This document shows positions 33,672 to 45,204 of a DNA stretch of 64,000 nucleotides, piece after piece. The stretch covers positions 14,292,092 to 14,356,091 of the forward strand of contig CM059623.1 in the NCBI GenBank assembly GCA_030435675.1, given 5' to 3'. The notes under the pieces are model-generated. The model had not been told where the DNA came from. It saw only the letters and a list, made by a program, of their open reading frames with translations, and made no database searches. The DNA is from Steinernema hermaphroditum. Lineage: Eukaryota; Nematoda; Chromadorea; Rhabditida; Steinernematidae. The stretch's first letter is position 1. Each line of letters starts with the position of its first letter. A program made the position numbers and the translations under genes.

Positions 33672-34050
33672 AATCCGATATATGATGTCTCTTTTGAAGG
33701 TACGCGAGTGGAAGTATTGGGTTGAAACATGGAAAATGAGCGTTGACTTTGATAGAGTGGATGATGTGTTGTATGGAAACTGAAAACAGGAAACCTGCGT
33801 GCAGGGTGGGTCGATTGTGGTCCCGCAACGAAATCCCTGAATTCACAATGTACCGCGACGGTCGCGTGGGAGTGTAAAATACGGTGGATTTGTGGGCAGT
33901 TTACAGTAAAAATGGCCTTTTTTCTCGGCTGGGGCAGGCATCAAGGGGTCTACCCGACAGTACGTGGCTTGATAAACGATCATATTGCAAAACATAAGGC
34001 AAAATGACGATTTTTCCACAAAAGTCAGCCTCTTAGGCCAAAAACCGGCA

Positions 34051-34795
34051 ATGAAACATAGTAATTTCGATGTACTGCTGCATAGAGCTAGGCGAGCTCT
34101 ATCGATTAGACCCTACTTTACTCCCCCCCCCCCCCAGCCAAGGAAAAAGGGGTAAACTGGCCAATTTTGCAATTCTACCGTATTTTCCTGCCATTGAGGG
34201 ACATCGTTGTGGGACCACATTTACTTATTTTCAGTTTTTGTCCAATTTCTGTAATGACCATCACGTCTTTTCTCTGCAGCATCTTCTAGAGGCGGAAAAT
34301 CCACATTCAAAACTTCTGGGGTTAAGAAACCTATGAAGGATTTCCAATGAATCTGACCATCTTAGACCAAAACCGGCAATGAAACATAGTAATTTCGATG
34401 CACTGTTACATAGAGCTAGGCGAGCTCTATCGATTAGACCCCTATTTACCCCCCCCCCCCCAGCCGAGAAAAATGGGGTAAACAGGTCATTTTATGTAAA
34501 TCTACCGTAGTTTCCTGCCATTGAGGGAGATCGTTGCGGGACCACACGCTAAACCTCCTAGTTCACTTCAATGTTTTGACCCATACCTGTAATGACGATC
34601 GCGTATTTTTTTCGCGGCATCTTGTAGGGAAGCCCACTTCACTTTGACTTTACCCCCCCCCGCCCCACTTTACTCCACGCCCGGGGTCCTAAAACTATGT
34701 TTTTTTAAGACCGTGGTTCTTAAAACGACCTGTTGGCGCATCCTTGTAATGAGGATCACCTGTTTTCTGTGCAGCATCTTGTAGAGGAGGAAAAT
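34051..34795. repeat. Tandem 327-base repeat with poly-C runs (about 2.3 copies)
   Basis: AATGAAACATAGTAATTTCGATG recurs at 34051 and 34378 (period 327), each followed by GAGCTAGGCGAGCTCTATCGATTAGACCC, a run of 13-14 C, and CTGCCATTGAGGGA. A partial third unit (TGTAATGAGGATCACCTGTTTTCTGTGCAGC) lies near 34745. Noncoding. Confidence 0.85.
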
Positions 34796-34799
34796 TCAC

Positions 34800-36080
34800 T
34801 AGGACTCTTCACTAGAATTGTACAGTACAAGTCCGAGTACTGCTGTAAGACGAGAACCCATGCCGTCTACTGTCCACCTTTCCCGTTGCCCCTGTGTTGT
34901 CTACCATTTTCGCCCTTTTATTGTCTAGACTGTCGTTGCAAACAGGAGTCAGTCTTTGGGGTGACGATGGGTAATCTTCTTTAAAGCGGCATTAAGGAAG
35001 TTTCAAAACGTCACTTTTGATAACCTTGTGCACACATACAGGACAGACTAAAAACTCAAAAAAAAATGAATGGAAAACTCAAAATCGCTGTTTTTTCTGC
35101 GTTCCTTCTTTATTCATATATCTTGCTGAGCGCGGAACGCGCATCGAGAGCACATTTATTGAGATGAAGATGGATCGTTTTGTAGTACACCAGCACGTCG
35201 GCGTTCGGTTATGGCCGAAGACAGCCGGATGTTAGTCCGGGAGTGTGTCCCGTCCAGACGTCATCTAAGATTACATTTCAGCACAAACAGTCCCTAGCGT
35301 TATACCTGGGGCATTGACCCCTAATTCCCTGATTTTCCCGTCAAATTGCGCCAGCCCAACGCTTATGTATTCGGTAGGAACAGCATCTGGATCTATGCCG
35401 TGTTGTATGGTAAAATTCAAAAGGAACAAGGTGCGTTCCATTATGATCGTATGTATTTTTCTCTGTTTAATGACACTGTCGGAGAGTGGTGATCCATCTC
35501 GAGCCTTTCATCTCGAGCTCGAGCCATCTCGAGCCGAGCCCCTCGAGCCCCAAAACAATCGATAAACGTGAACAGTCAACTAGGCTCACTTTTATCTTCT
35601 CTGAATCCTCAGAATTCAACTTCGTTCTGGCTAACCGGTAGTTCCCACTTCATTCATTCTCGCAGCCGTGTCGGATCCGCTTCTTTTTAGATCGACAGCA
35701 TCGATCACGCACGTGTGTATGCCAATTCGAATGCGAATATTGTAAAACAAAGACCAAAAGCAAAGCAACATACAGTAGAAAGCTCGTTATCTTGTCTGGT
35801 CATGGCGCGTCCTTGTGAAGAGCTTAGTGAGAAACGCGATATACTCAGCTGACCTGTTCGATGATCAATCGATGAGGATGAAGTGTGAAATCAAAGGATG
35901 ACCCAGAGAAGAGGATGGCCCTATTTCTCACACACTGTCAAGTGGGCGATCTCCTCGCGAGGTATCTGGTGAGGCAATGAGTTAGTTCTGACGTCATTTT
36001 GTTGTGTTTTCTGTTCTCTGAATTGTCGGCTCTGGGTTGAATGTGGCGTCGGCTATTTAGATGCAAAATATCTGTCCACG
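34800..36080. other. Intergenic DNA, no supported gene
   Basis: Only a short TCGAGC-rich simple stretch at about 35495-35550 stands out. A signal-like open frame around 35440 has no other support. Confidence 0.45.
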
Positions 36081-36392
36081 GGCAAAACCGGCCTATTAAT
36101 TTTGCTTTAATTGTGTGATAGACAGCGACTGCCTTCAATCACTGGGTCATTGGGTCATTCCTACCGAATACACCCATCAGTGTACCCATCCTTCGGTCTA
36201 ACCTGCTGAACGCGCCTATCCCTGTTTGCAGAGTATTGAGTGTTTGCTTTCTTTGCAAGGTACGGCTTAATCCGCAACTTGCGAGCATGTAAACAGGAGG
36301 AAATGTATTTGAGTGTGGACTCCCGAAGAAAAACGGAAAAATACATGGTACAGTAACCGACCGTCCTTCGTGCATTCATCTGCTGATTTCAG

Positions 36393-36934
36393 TGGCGTTG
36401 TCGATCGTGCAGAGAACTGCATCACTCAGGACGCACCTCCGTCAGAAAAGATTCCATTTTTGAGAATTCAACACTGTCATTGCGCAAGGTCCTCATGTTG
36501 TTCTACCATTGGGCCACTTTCCACAACTCTAACCTTCAAACAATAATGCGGCAAGTTGGAGTCAGGAAGCAGACGGCTACAGAATGGTACAATTTCTTGG
36601 GGTATTGATAATTTCACAAAGCAAACTTCAGTACTAATACTTGTTTAGAGATATCTGTCAAGAATGGATGGTACGAAACCAGGCCCAGGGCATGATGGGC
36701 GGACGTGGAACCGCCGTTGAAATCGACGAATCGCTCTTCTACAGAGCGAAATACAATCGTGGATGCGAACTCCGCCAAGGACAGCTCTGGGTTTTCGGGA
36801 TGGTGGAGCGCGGCACGATTGACATTCGTCTGTTCCCGGTCGAGCGGCAGCGAACTGCGGCGGATCTCATTCCGATCATCTTCGACCACGTCCGCCCTGG
36901 CACGACGGTCGTCAGTGACGGATGGAGAGAATAA
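36393..36934 (+). pseudogene. Merlin-family transposase, truncated
   Basis: Exons 36393..36601 and 36649..36934 read in one frame. The first gives the zinc-ribbon half WRCRSCRELHHSGRTSVRKD and an HTH-like part QTIMRQVGVRKQTATEW. The second gives the IS1016/ISXO2-like catalytic core: [31 protein letters not shown] and [10 protein letters not shown]. The first two acidic residues (EIDE and SDGW) are present, but the frame stops directly after, so the distal catalytic Glu region is lost. No inverted ends were identified. Dead relic or a domesticated N-terminal part. Confidence 0.8.
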
Positions 36935-37103
36935 AGGGCACTTGGCACCCTCGGCGTCCACCGCCAAACCTTAACGAAACCAATCAACCCGGTGGATTGT
37001 TAGATGAACCACTGTGCAGCACATAAAAACCCATGAAATGGAAAGTATGAACAGTTTCCACCACGGGAGAACAGAAAATTTTACTAAAAACTAAATCCCG
37101 CAT

Positions 37104-38433
37104 TTACTTCTGAACTTCCTGCTGCTCTTCTTCGTCCATTGAGTCGTTTTCGTCCGTCTCGAGCAGCGATCCGTCGCACGTCGAGATCTTCTTCTTCGCT
37201 TCCGCTGACAGCGGCTTCGTCAGATTCTTCACGGTCGTTTCGATCTCTTGGATTTTCTCGCACGCTCCGTACAATGTTGCTATCTTGAATGCCGTCGCGT
37301 AGAAGGTCAAGAAAGCGTCGCGGTCACTGAGGGCTCCAGGTCGCTTCTTCGCTAACTGTTCGGAGAGCCGCATAAGGTCGAATATGTTGTTCCTTTGCTC
37401 GAAGTTCCATGCCACTTCCATCAGTCCACAAACGGCCGGTGCTCTGAACAGAACCGAAAAGGTTAGAACAACGGATAAAGTCACGATACCTATTGAGCCC
37501 ATTCAGACTGACCACTAATAATGGCTTCATTATTTCATTCGGTTTTGGGCGACCGAGGGCGGACAGAACGCGTCCCTTGATGAACTTCGCAAAGTCGGTT
37601 ATATCCGGCTGTGTCTCTTCGGCCCACGCGTTATAATGGAACAATCGATAAACCTTCTCGTTGCACCTCTCGCTAGCATCCTCCACCTTCTGCTTGCTGT
37701 ACAGCAAGTCGGAAACGTTCAGCGTCAGATCGTACTTCACCACGGTACCTGATTTGTCTTCGCTTTTGGAGTCCAACGTGACGACTATTTTGCAGCTCTG
37801 GAACCGAAACTTACCGACACTGAACAACAGGGGAACACTTACGTTGAACGACCTCGTATCGTTGACAGTCGTCGGCCAGAAGTCGATCGACTTTGCCCCG
37901 ACCTTATCATCAATCTCCTTGCTGTGCAAGATGACTACTATGGCAATAGGCTCTTCCTGAAACAAACATGTTGCAATACGAACAAATGAAGAGCAGCTCA
38001 CATGATAGACCATTCGCCAGAAGTTGCCTGCTGATGTATGAAGTGGCGCCTGTGCGATAATGTACGGCCTCGTAGAGAACCGCACCTTCAGTGCCTGCAC
38101 ATATCCAGGGTCTCCGGGGTGCAGCGAAGGCAGAACCACCCTACAGTGATCGGGAATCGGGGCACACTTGCGGTGATTGAGGAACTCAGGCCAGTTGGCT
38201 ACGAAAGCTTCGTAGGTGTAGCGGTTGGAGCGCACGACACGGTCATACGTGATCGCGAGCCTCGTTTGGCTCTCGAGATTCGCTACATTCTCCAGGAACT
38301 TCTCCACGTCCAGCGCCTCACTGTCCGCGTCATGCGTGTCTTCTGTGTTCCTGGATTTCGACTGCTCCGCTGCTGGCGCCTTTGACTTTTCCTTCGTCAT
38401 GTTTCCTTGCGAAGATGGGTTCTGTTTCGACAT
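37104..38433 (-). CDS. Non-receptor tyrosine phosphatase-like protein, predicted inactive, 397 aa
   Basis: Exons 38433..38002, 37956..37843, 37797..37490 and 37443..37104 total 1194 bases. The fold markers are there: YDRVVRSNRYTYEAF region, PYIIAQAP, FWRMVY, IVVIL, and a terminal helix set. The catalytic parts are not: the WPD loop reads WAEETQPD and the P-loop, normally HCxxGxxR, reads VSLNGLNRAPAVCG, lacking the nucleophilic Cys while keeping the Arg. This is a pseudophosphatase, a common product of nematode PTP expansions, likely a phosphotyrosine binder or regulator. The first two introns removed are 45 bases without stops, so unspliced readings appear open. C-terminus acidic. Confidence 0.85.
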
Positions 38434-38676
38434 GAAGACGACGAGCGAAGAGTTCCGCCCGAACGACCTGCTTCGAAAGAGGAGAATCAGCAAATGCCGG
38501 AGGACTGCGGAGGGGACGCCTGCCAGCCATGTCTAGACGGCAAGACGCTGCTGCTGTCTGCAAAGGACAATGAGCCCCAAGAGGCGACGGATACAACAGA
38601 AGAGAAGTCAAGCGACTTAATGACCGACGGACATATACGTGGACAGAAATACTTGGACGGCAAAACAATTTACTTC

Positions 38677-41031
38677 TTAAAACATGAAATCACCCAAAAT
38701 ATTATCCTCGAGAGGCACTTCACTCGGTGCATTATTGATCGAGCGGTACGCCAGCAACTCCGCCGTTTCCGCGACGTTCATCCAGTCGGCGCTTTTTGTC
38801 TTCCAAATGCTCTCGTGGACGTTGTAGATTCGCACACGTCCGCTGCCGTCTCCCGTAAAAAGTTGCTTGCCTAAACACTACTCATAGATAAGGGCGGCGG
38901 AGATCGCTTACCGTCAAAGGACCACATAATCCTCTTGGCCGTGTTCAAGAGGTGCATTTCGTACATCGGTGAATCCCAGTTGCGAGTTATATCCCACAAG
39001 TACACCTGAAATGTCCATGTCACACACCAGAATTCTTGTCATGGTCTACCCATCCGTTGACGTCGAGTGAGGCGAAGATTGACGGCTTCGTGGGATGCCA
39101 CTTCACGTCGAGCACGTAATCGTTGTGTCCTTCGAAAACGGCCAATGTTCGCTTCCGCTTCATATCCGACAGCCTGACAGTGTAATCCAGCGAGGCAGTG
39201 AGGAAGAGGTTGCAGGTGCCATCGCCTCCGCTTGCGTATGGCGGCGCTGGGTGGATGTCAATGGCGGTGACTTCGGACTTGTGCTCCATTATGGTCTTGA
39301 TGATCGTGTCCTCCTCTGTCGCGAACCCAACGCTGCCGACCTTTCCGTCGCCACAACCCACCATGTAGGCGTTCGCGTTGTTCGTCATCTGGGCCAGCAC
39401 CGTCATGTGAAGCTGCAAAAAGGCGATGTCAATAGCACAGAAGGTGATTGACGTACGTCAGCGAATCGTTCGCTCTTGGAGACGACCGACCAGTAGAAGG
39501 GTTCGCCAAGGTTCTCCAGGTTCCACATGCAAACGCGGCTCTGCGAATCCAGCGATACGGCCATACCCATGCTACGAGTGCTGATGACCTTTAGGCATTT
39601 GACCGGGGCAGCGTGCGTCTTTTGGGAAACGCTGCTGTTGCGGTCAGGATTGGACTGTGTGGTCTTCCTCAGGTCCCAAATGACGATCTGTCCATTGTAG
39701 CAGCCGCCGACAATGAAGTTCGTGGTGTCAGGGCCGAACTGAACGGTCAGAATCGGCGACGGCGAGAACAGTGTGCGCCTGAAAGTTCAAGAAGTTACTG
39801 TGAGTTGAGCGAGAAGGGGTGCTGAGCACTTACTCAGGTTTTCCTCCTCGTTTATTGATGTTCCACACCTCAACAACGCCCGGGTGTTCCGGACATCTTG
39901 TCAGTGGGGCTACTGCGTACGAAACTGCGATCAGTTCGGGGCGCGCCTTGGCGTAGCACATATCCATGACCATTCTTCCGATGGCCCATTTCCTGTCGAA
40001 CAGCTCCCGTTCGAGCGCCAATTTCAGCTCTCCTTCTTTGAACGGGTCTTCGAGCTCTTCCTCGTCGCTCAGTTGTTCATTGGCCTTCTGGCCCTGCTCA
40101 GCGTGTTGCTCAGAGCTGCCGCTTTTCTCTTCCTCTCCTTGCGATTTTGGTTTCGGCTGCCCCGCCTTCATCTGAATCACAAAGTGTCATTAACACTTGC
40201 GGCCCAATTAAGGCATACTCTCAATTCGAACAGATCATCTTCTTCGCTTTGGAACGAGATTTTCACTTGGTATCGACGTGGACGGACGGTGTTCTGGTCT
40301 GTGGATTCGGAGTCATCTCTGCGCGATTCTTCGCTGTCACTCGATGTGAATTCTGTTTGCGTTTCTCTCGGATACGCAACCTAAGAGCCCCAAATGTATC
40401 TCCATTCAAACATCTCCACGGACTAACAATCTCTTTGGTCTGTGTGGAGATCTCAAGTGTTTCAACTTGAGGAGCAGGAGCAGGTGGCGCTTCCACTGCT
40501 GTGACCACTTCGGAGAGGGTTGAAACCTCAGGGCTCTCTGCCACGGTTGTTGAAGACTCGCTAGGCTCAATGGACGAAATGAGATCGTCCACATCGAGAG
40601 TGCCATCTGAAAATACAGAAATTAGTCACTAACTCCAAATTGTTTTTTTTTGTTAATTGTACAACATGATGGATACTTGGGCGTAGTGCACCGGTTATTC
40701 TGATGGAAAGATTTGGATTACAACCGCCCAATATTTCTTGGACGGTTAGAATAACCTTATCGCACAGCTGTCTGCTGCTGCTGCAAATCAAACCCAGCCC
40801 ATTCCAAACAGCAGGGAGAATTGGAACGGTGGTGATAGCTTTCTCAAAATCGGGCGCAAACATCCAAGATAAAGTCGCCAAGTGTTGGGAGAAAACCTTA
40901 CCGAGCGAAGGAACTTCCGGCGGAGGCGGCTTAGCTTGCCGAGCTTCATCAGAAGCTTTCTTCTCAGCGCGTATCTGAGCCAGCAGCTGTCGTTTGCGCA
41001 ATAGTTCCGCCTGGCGATCGTTCACGTTCAT
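38677..41031 (-). CDS. dyci-1: Cytoplasmic dynein intermediate chain, 593 aa
   Basis: Exons 41031..40902, 40606..40428, 40380..40219, 40171..39834, 39778..39457, 39412..39050, 39005..38912 and 38870..38677 total 1782 bases. The N-terminus (RQAELLRKRQLLAQIRAEKK) is the charged helix that binds dynactin p150; a Ser/Thr-rich linker contains STQTKE, the sort of short TQT motif that light chain LC8 or Tctex binds. An acidic coil follows, then WD repeats including NLFLTASLDYTVRLSD, DYVLDVKWHPTKPSIFA and SGRVRIYN. Length is close to the usual 600-640. It scaffolds heavy and light chains for minus-end transport. Start chosen at MNVNDRQAE to match family N-termini; an upstream in-frame ATG adds an unlikely hydrophobic stretch. 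Confidence 0.93.
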
Positions 41032-41405
41032 GGCTGAAAAGGAAAAGAGCTGAACGAACAAGAAATGGAATTTACATGGCTTCACGAGGACAAACGATGT
41101 TTCCGACATGAGAAACGCGCATTCAGGTGATTACCAAAATGTCGCTGCCCTCAGCAATGACAAGGAGCGATGGAAACACGCTCCAGCGAAACAAGTTCAG
41201 CAAGCAAATAACCGAGCCAAACGGGAGAAACATTTCCGCGAGCGAAATGCTGGAGCAAACTTCTGTAGACCAAATTCAAGGTCTTCCCGTAGGGATCCCG
41301 CCCCGCTACCGTACTGTACCGAGTACAATTTTCCCCGGCGAGCAACCAAAGGTGAACCAAAATCAACACAGAAATACAAAATCAGTTTATTTCGTGATTG
41401 GGAAG

Positions 41406-41672
41406 TCACGCGGGTTGGTTAGTAGAGGGCGCAGGACTGTCCTTGTCGCTGACTCTAGGTGCAGGTTCAGTGGGAAGGGGCTCATACGGCTGCTGTTTTC
41501 GTCCACCCAGCACCCATTTGACGACGGCGCGCTCGACGAAGAGGATGATGACCAGAGCGACGATCAAGAGGGCGGCGACTCCGAGCTCCGCGTAGAAGGC
41601 GGCAAACATCGCTCTGAAAAAGACATTCTTAGAAGGGAAGCAGAGGAGAAGAACTCACATGGAACACGACAT
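41406..41672 (-). CDS. Small single-pass membrane protein, 73 aa
   Basis: Exons 41672..41659 and 41613..41406 total 222 bases. Four residues (MSCS) come from the first exon; then AMFAAFYAELGV, one long membrane helix (VAALLIVALVIILFVERAVVKWVL) and a Pro-rich polar tail (EPLPTEPAPR). AATAAA follows the stop at about 41380. No family recognised. It is 375 bases upstream of the dynein gene on the same strand. Confidence 0.65.
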
Positions 41673-43042
41673 CTTGTGAATGGAGAGTTCCGCGATATCG
41701 ACCTCTCTCGAAAGGGTCAGACGATTGAATGAGAGCGGTCGAACCAGCTCCGACCTGTTGGTGTCTAGTGTCTATAGTCTATACTTTGTCTAGTCTGTCT
41801 TGTCTCATGCTGACAATATCTCGTCCATATCTTGACACTACAGCTACTACTGTAATCTCGTTTTTCTGATACGGTAGATTTAGTAAGTAAGTTCGCATAC
41901 AGAGACAGTACAGTTCTCTTTCGTAATAGTGCTTCTTGCTATTAATGGGATGTTTCCACAAATCTTTAAGTCAGCCATCTTTTTTTGATAGCATTATGAA
42001 TAAAATGTGTGAAGATCGCATGGCAACGAATCAATCAGTCACTTCTCGTCGTCTTTATCGCAACTGTGCTTATCAGCGAGCATGCCGTGTCCTGGCGTCT
42101 CTTCTTATACCACTTGCTTGTCGACTTTTGGGTTTCTTCATGGTGGCGCGAAAAGGCTTCATCTTCAGCACCTTATTGTTTGGTATGTAAAAAATAAAAA
42201 AAATTATTTAATCCGCTCCGAAACTGTTTTCGCCCTCCGACCGTTAGGAGCCATTTTTTAGGAAATCTATTTCAACATATCTACGGATCTATTTCTTAGA
42301 AAAGTGACCCTGAAAATCTAGTAAAGCTCCTTCTCATTTTTTGGGTCAGATAATACCTTTACAATAAACTGTTATTTCTGCATCAGAGATATTTTTCTTT
42401 CCCTTTTATACGTTGCGAAGTTGAAGGAAAAAGAAAGGGTGGTGCGGGGAATCTAACCGGCGACCTCCAGCAAACATGCTAGACGAATGCGATACCCGCT
42501 GCGCCATGTCGACAGATGGCGCAGTGGCGCTGCACACATGTATACATCGACCTCCATATCTTTTTAAACCAAAGAAACCAGGCTTGGTGAAATTTCATGA
42601 GCCGGAGCCGGCTTCGGCTCGTTTCGCCACCCACCTCGGCTACAATTCCGACCGTTCGCGGGGAGCGGTAGCAGACGACAGGAGAAAATAGGATGGGGCG
42701 AGGCAAAGGGTGTCCAATCTTCTCTCGTCGTCTGCTACCTCGGATCCGACTCCGAACCGACGAGCCGAGGTAAGCCCGGCTCGGACCACCCTATTATTTT
42801 GCATATTTTATACCGGGTACCGGTAAACCAAACTTTAAACGGCACCCGGCTCTGTGACATACGATTTTCTACACTGTGGGTATATTATCCTCGCCAGATT
42901 TCTTGAGAAAACGAAGTATTTTAGCCATATGACTAATCGCGGGGGTTGCCTACGGTAATTTTTGAAGCGGCTAGGCTGCTTAGAACTTAGAACGGATTCT
43001 CGCAGATGATGATTAACATAAGCACATGTCTTTTTAATTGGA
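41673..43042. other. Intergenic DNA with a SINE
   Basis: No supported gene. A plus-strand frame near 42040-42197 has a hydrophobic stretch but no ATG in frame. A GC-rich patch at 42600-42780 holds CGGCTCG/CGAGCCG motifs. Confidence 0.4.
42401..42508 (-). repeat. tRNA-derived SINE, copy 2
   Basis: Minus strand: TGGCGCAGCGGGTATCGC (A box), GGTTAGATTCC (B box), then the tail CTTTCTTTTTCCTTCAACTTCGCAACGTATAAAAGG shared with the copy at 28066. Confidence 0.72.
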
Positions 43043-43862
43043 ATGAGGCGTTCTGTTGACCATCTATTCATTTTCGGTACCGTCTTCGCATCACCCGTAT
43101 TGGATCCTTATCCGCTATCGTATTATCCCTATTCGGATATTGAAACAACCCCAACAACCAAGTGCACCGATCCTCAGAAGCTTGCTCCCGAATGTCAGAA
43201 CCCGCCAACGGACTGCACCATTCCCCTAAATCAACTTCGACCCGAGTGCCATTATCCGCCACTCGATTGCAGTGTAACCTACAACAGCCTCAGACCCGAG
43301 TGTCAAGTTCCGCCGACGAATTGCAGCGATCCGAACTACACGTACTATCCGCAATGTCAAGAATATCCCACAAATTGCGCATTGTCACAGAATAGAATCA
43401 ACCCAGAATGCCAGAATCCTCCGACGAACTGCGATCTGCAAGAAAATGGCATAAGACCGGAATGTCAAAAACCGCCAACTGACTGCAGTGATCCCACTTG
43501 GAGAATCTATCCTCAGTGCCAGAATCCTCCCGTTGACTGTAATCTCTACAATAACAAGGGTCGACCCGAGTGTCAAATTCCGCCTACGGACTGCAGCCAG
43601 CCATCGAATAGCCAGCGGCCTGAGTGCACAAAGTCTTGGGGATCGCCGTTGAACGAAAATTTCCAATGTTTGGAGTGCATTGGAGCGACCGTCGGCGGAA
43701 CATTCACGTGCAGTGTGTGTAATCCTCCGAACATGAGAGAAGTTGCTGTGAGAGCATCGTTTGGTAAGAAGAAGATACGGTAGAAAACGGACTGATTGCG
43801 TATTTTTAGATACGACCTGGATATTGATGATCCTTGCGATTGGAGCGACTGTTTATGCATGA
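43043..43862 (+). CDS. Cysteine-repeat surface protein with C-terminal anchor, 257 aa
   Basis: Exons 43043..43763 and 43810..43862 total 774 bases. After a short hydrophobic start (DHLFIFGTVFASPVL) come about nine copies of an 18-21-residue unit, consensus RPECQ-PPTDC followed by a variable 7-10 residue spacer, from residue about 35 to 205, then a different cysteine cluster (QCLECIGATVGGTFTCSVC). The short second exon adds TTWILMILAIGATVYA at the very end, a membrane or GPI-attachment tail. AATAAA follows within 15 bases. Likely cuticle or cell-surface; unrecognised family. The signal peptide is weak, so an upstream exon is possible. Confidence 0.72.
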
Positions 43863-44345
43863 AGAGATGTTTTAAATAAAGTGTCTCTTTTAGGAAATTG
43901 TGGGAACGTAGGCGAGTCGAGCACAGTATCACAGTGGCAAGGGACAGCTCTGCTCAGATTAAACTTGGTAGAAATGTAGCGCTGGAAGAGTACGCTTTTT
44001 ATTCCATAAATACTAATTCCCGCTGATGGCAAATCGTGTAAATACCTCCATTTATTGCGTCAGAACATAACGATCACGGTCCGAAGATGAGATGATTTCG
44101 AATGCACGGTAGCATTTCGCATTTCTTACCTAAGACGTGCCAATCATTTCAATTTCCGAGCTTATCCCTTCTACGCAGAAACGTACGATTTGAGCGACTT
44201 CAAAAATGACATGTTTTTCAAGTGATATTCTTCTGGCATGATCATGGCCGTAGCAAGGCAGTAGACCTGTTTTACAGATTTATTAACTAAGCTCAAATTA
44301 CCAGAATCAGATGAGAACACAGAAGAGATACACAGATTAACCAGC

Positions 44346-44443
44346 GATTTATGTGAACAATATTCCAATTCTTTGCGTCTTCGCGAGACAATTCATCTCA
44401 CTCTCGTTGGGTTTCTGTTGGGAACACTCGAAGGTTTTCTGAA
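44346..44443 (-). pseudogene. EMSCF-family tail fragment
   Basis: Reads KTFECSQQKPNESEMNCLA then GILFT and stop; only the end of the last exon. Confidence 0.65.
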
Positions 44444-44519
44444 GATGGTAACATGGATGGAACTACAGAACTCTTTATTGTGTGTCTGAGCTTAAATAAC
44501 ATATGACCCAAAACGGCGA

Positions 44520-45011
44520 TTTACGAAAACAATATTCCAATTAGTGACGTCCTCGCGAAACAACTCATCTCATTCTCGTTGGGTTTCCGTCTGATACAGC
44601 CGAAAAACACATACGCGCTGTGGATATCTCCGTCGTTTTCACCATACTTCATCTTGTAAGGGCGCGATGGTCTTCCGAAGAGGGTGCGTGGAAAGTAGAA
44701 GTGGTGCCTTCCTGGATCGAATACTTCTTGAGGAAAAAGCTCCAGTTTTTGCTTCAAGAATTCAATATGATTTGGGGTGTCCAAACACAAATCTTTCCCT
44801 CAAAGTGCTTCTCTATTCTGTGACCAGAACACTAAAAGTTCTTCGAGATTACCATCCTCCTTGAGGTACAAAGATTTGAACTGAGGTTGAATAAGTGACA
44901 GCATTTCCGTCACTCCTTCTGAAAGAACTTCTCTTTTCATTTGTAATTGGGTGAGGTGTCCGGTTTCGATGAGTTTCTTGCAAAGTATGATCATTTCGTC
45001 GTTTAATTTTT
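44520..45011 (-). pseudogene. EMSCF-family partial copy
   Basis: From the minus strand: EKLNDEMIILCKKLIETGHL, SLIQPQFKSLYL, then after a TGA/frame shift the continuing block HIEFLKQKLELFPQEVFDP, RTLFGRPSRPYKMKYG, SAYVFFG and the tail NENEMSCFARTSLIGILFS. Its 5' side is cut by a mariner-type end (TTGGGTTGGGG after TA) at about 45012. The Ala-Tyr-Val segment is uninterrupted here and serves as the empty-site reference for the insertion at 15758. Confidence 0.72.
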
Positions 45012-45100
45012 CGTAAATTATTGGGTTGGGGAATAAGTTCCTGCCGTTTTTTTTTCATTAAAAAAAAACGTTTATGCAACAACAATAACAAGGAATTTTC
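45012..45100. mobile_element. Lone mariner-type end
   Basis: TTGGGTTGGGGAATAAGTTC directly after TA, followed by T- and A-runs. No opposite end is visible before the receptor gene, so it is truncated. Confidence 0.45.
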
Positions 45101-45204
45101 TGGTTTTTTTTTTGGTTTTCTGCTTTGTTAGGCCAAGGAACACAAGACCGAACCGAGTCCACAATCAAAATAGAGATAAATGAAATAGCTCCTTTTATTA
45201 CCGG

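Noticed and set aside
42009..42197. Small hydrophobic secreted peptide
   Set aside because: The open frame has no ATG, and an overlapping frame with ATG is Arg-rich without a signal peptide.
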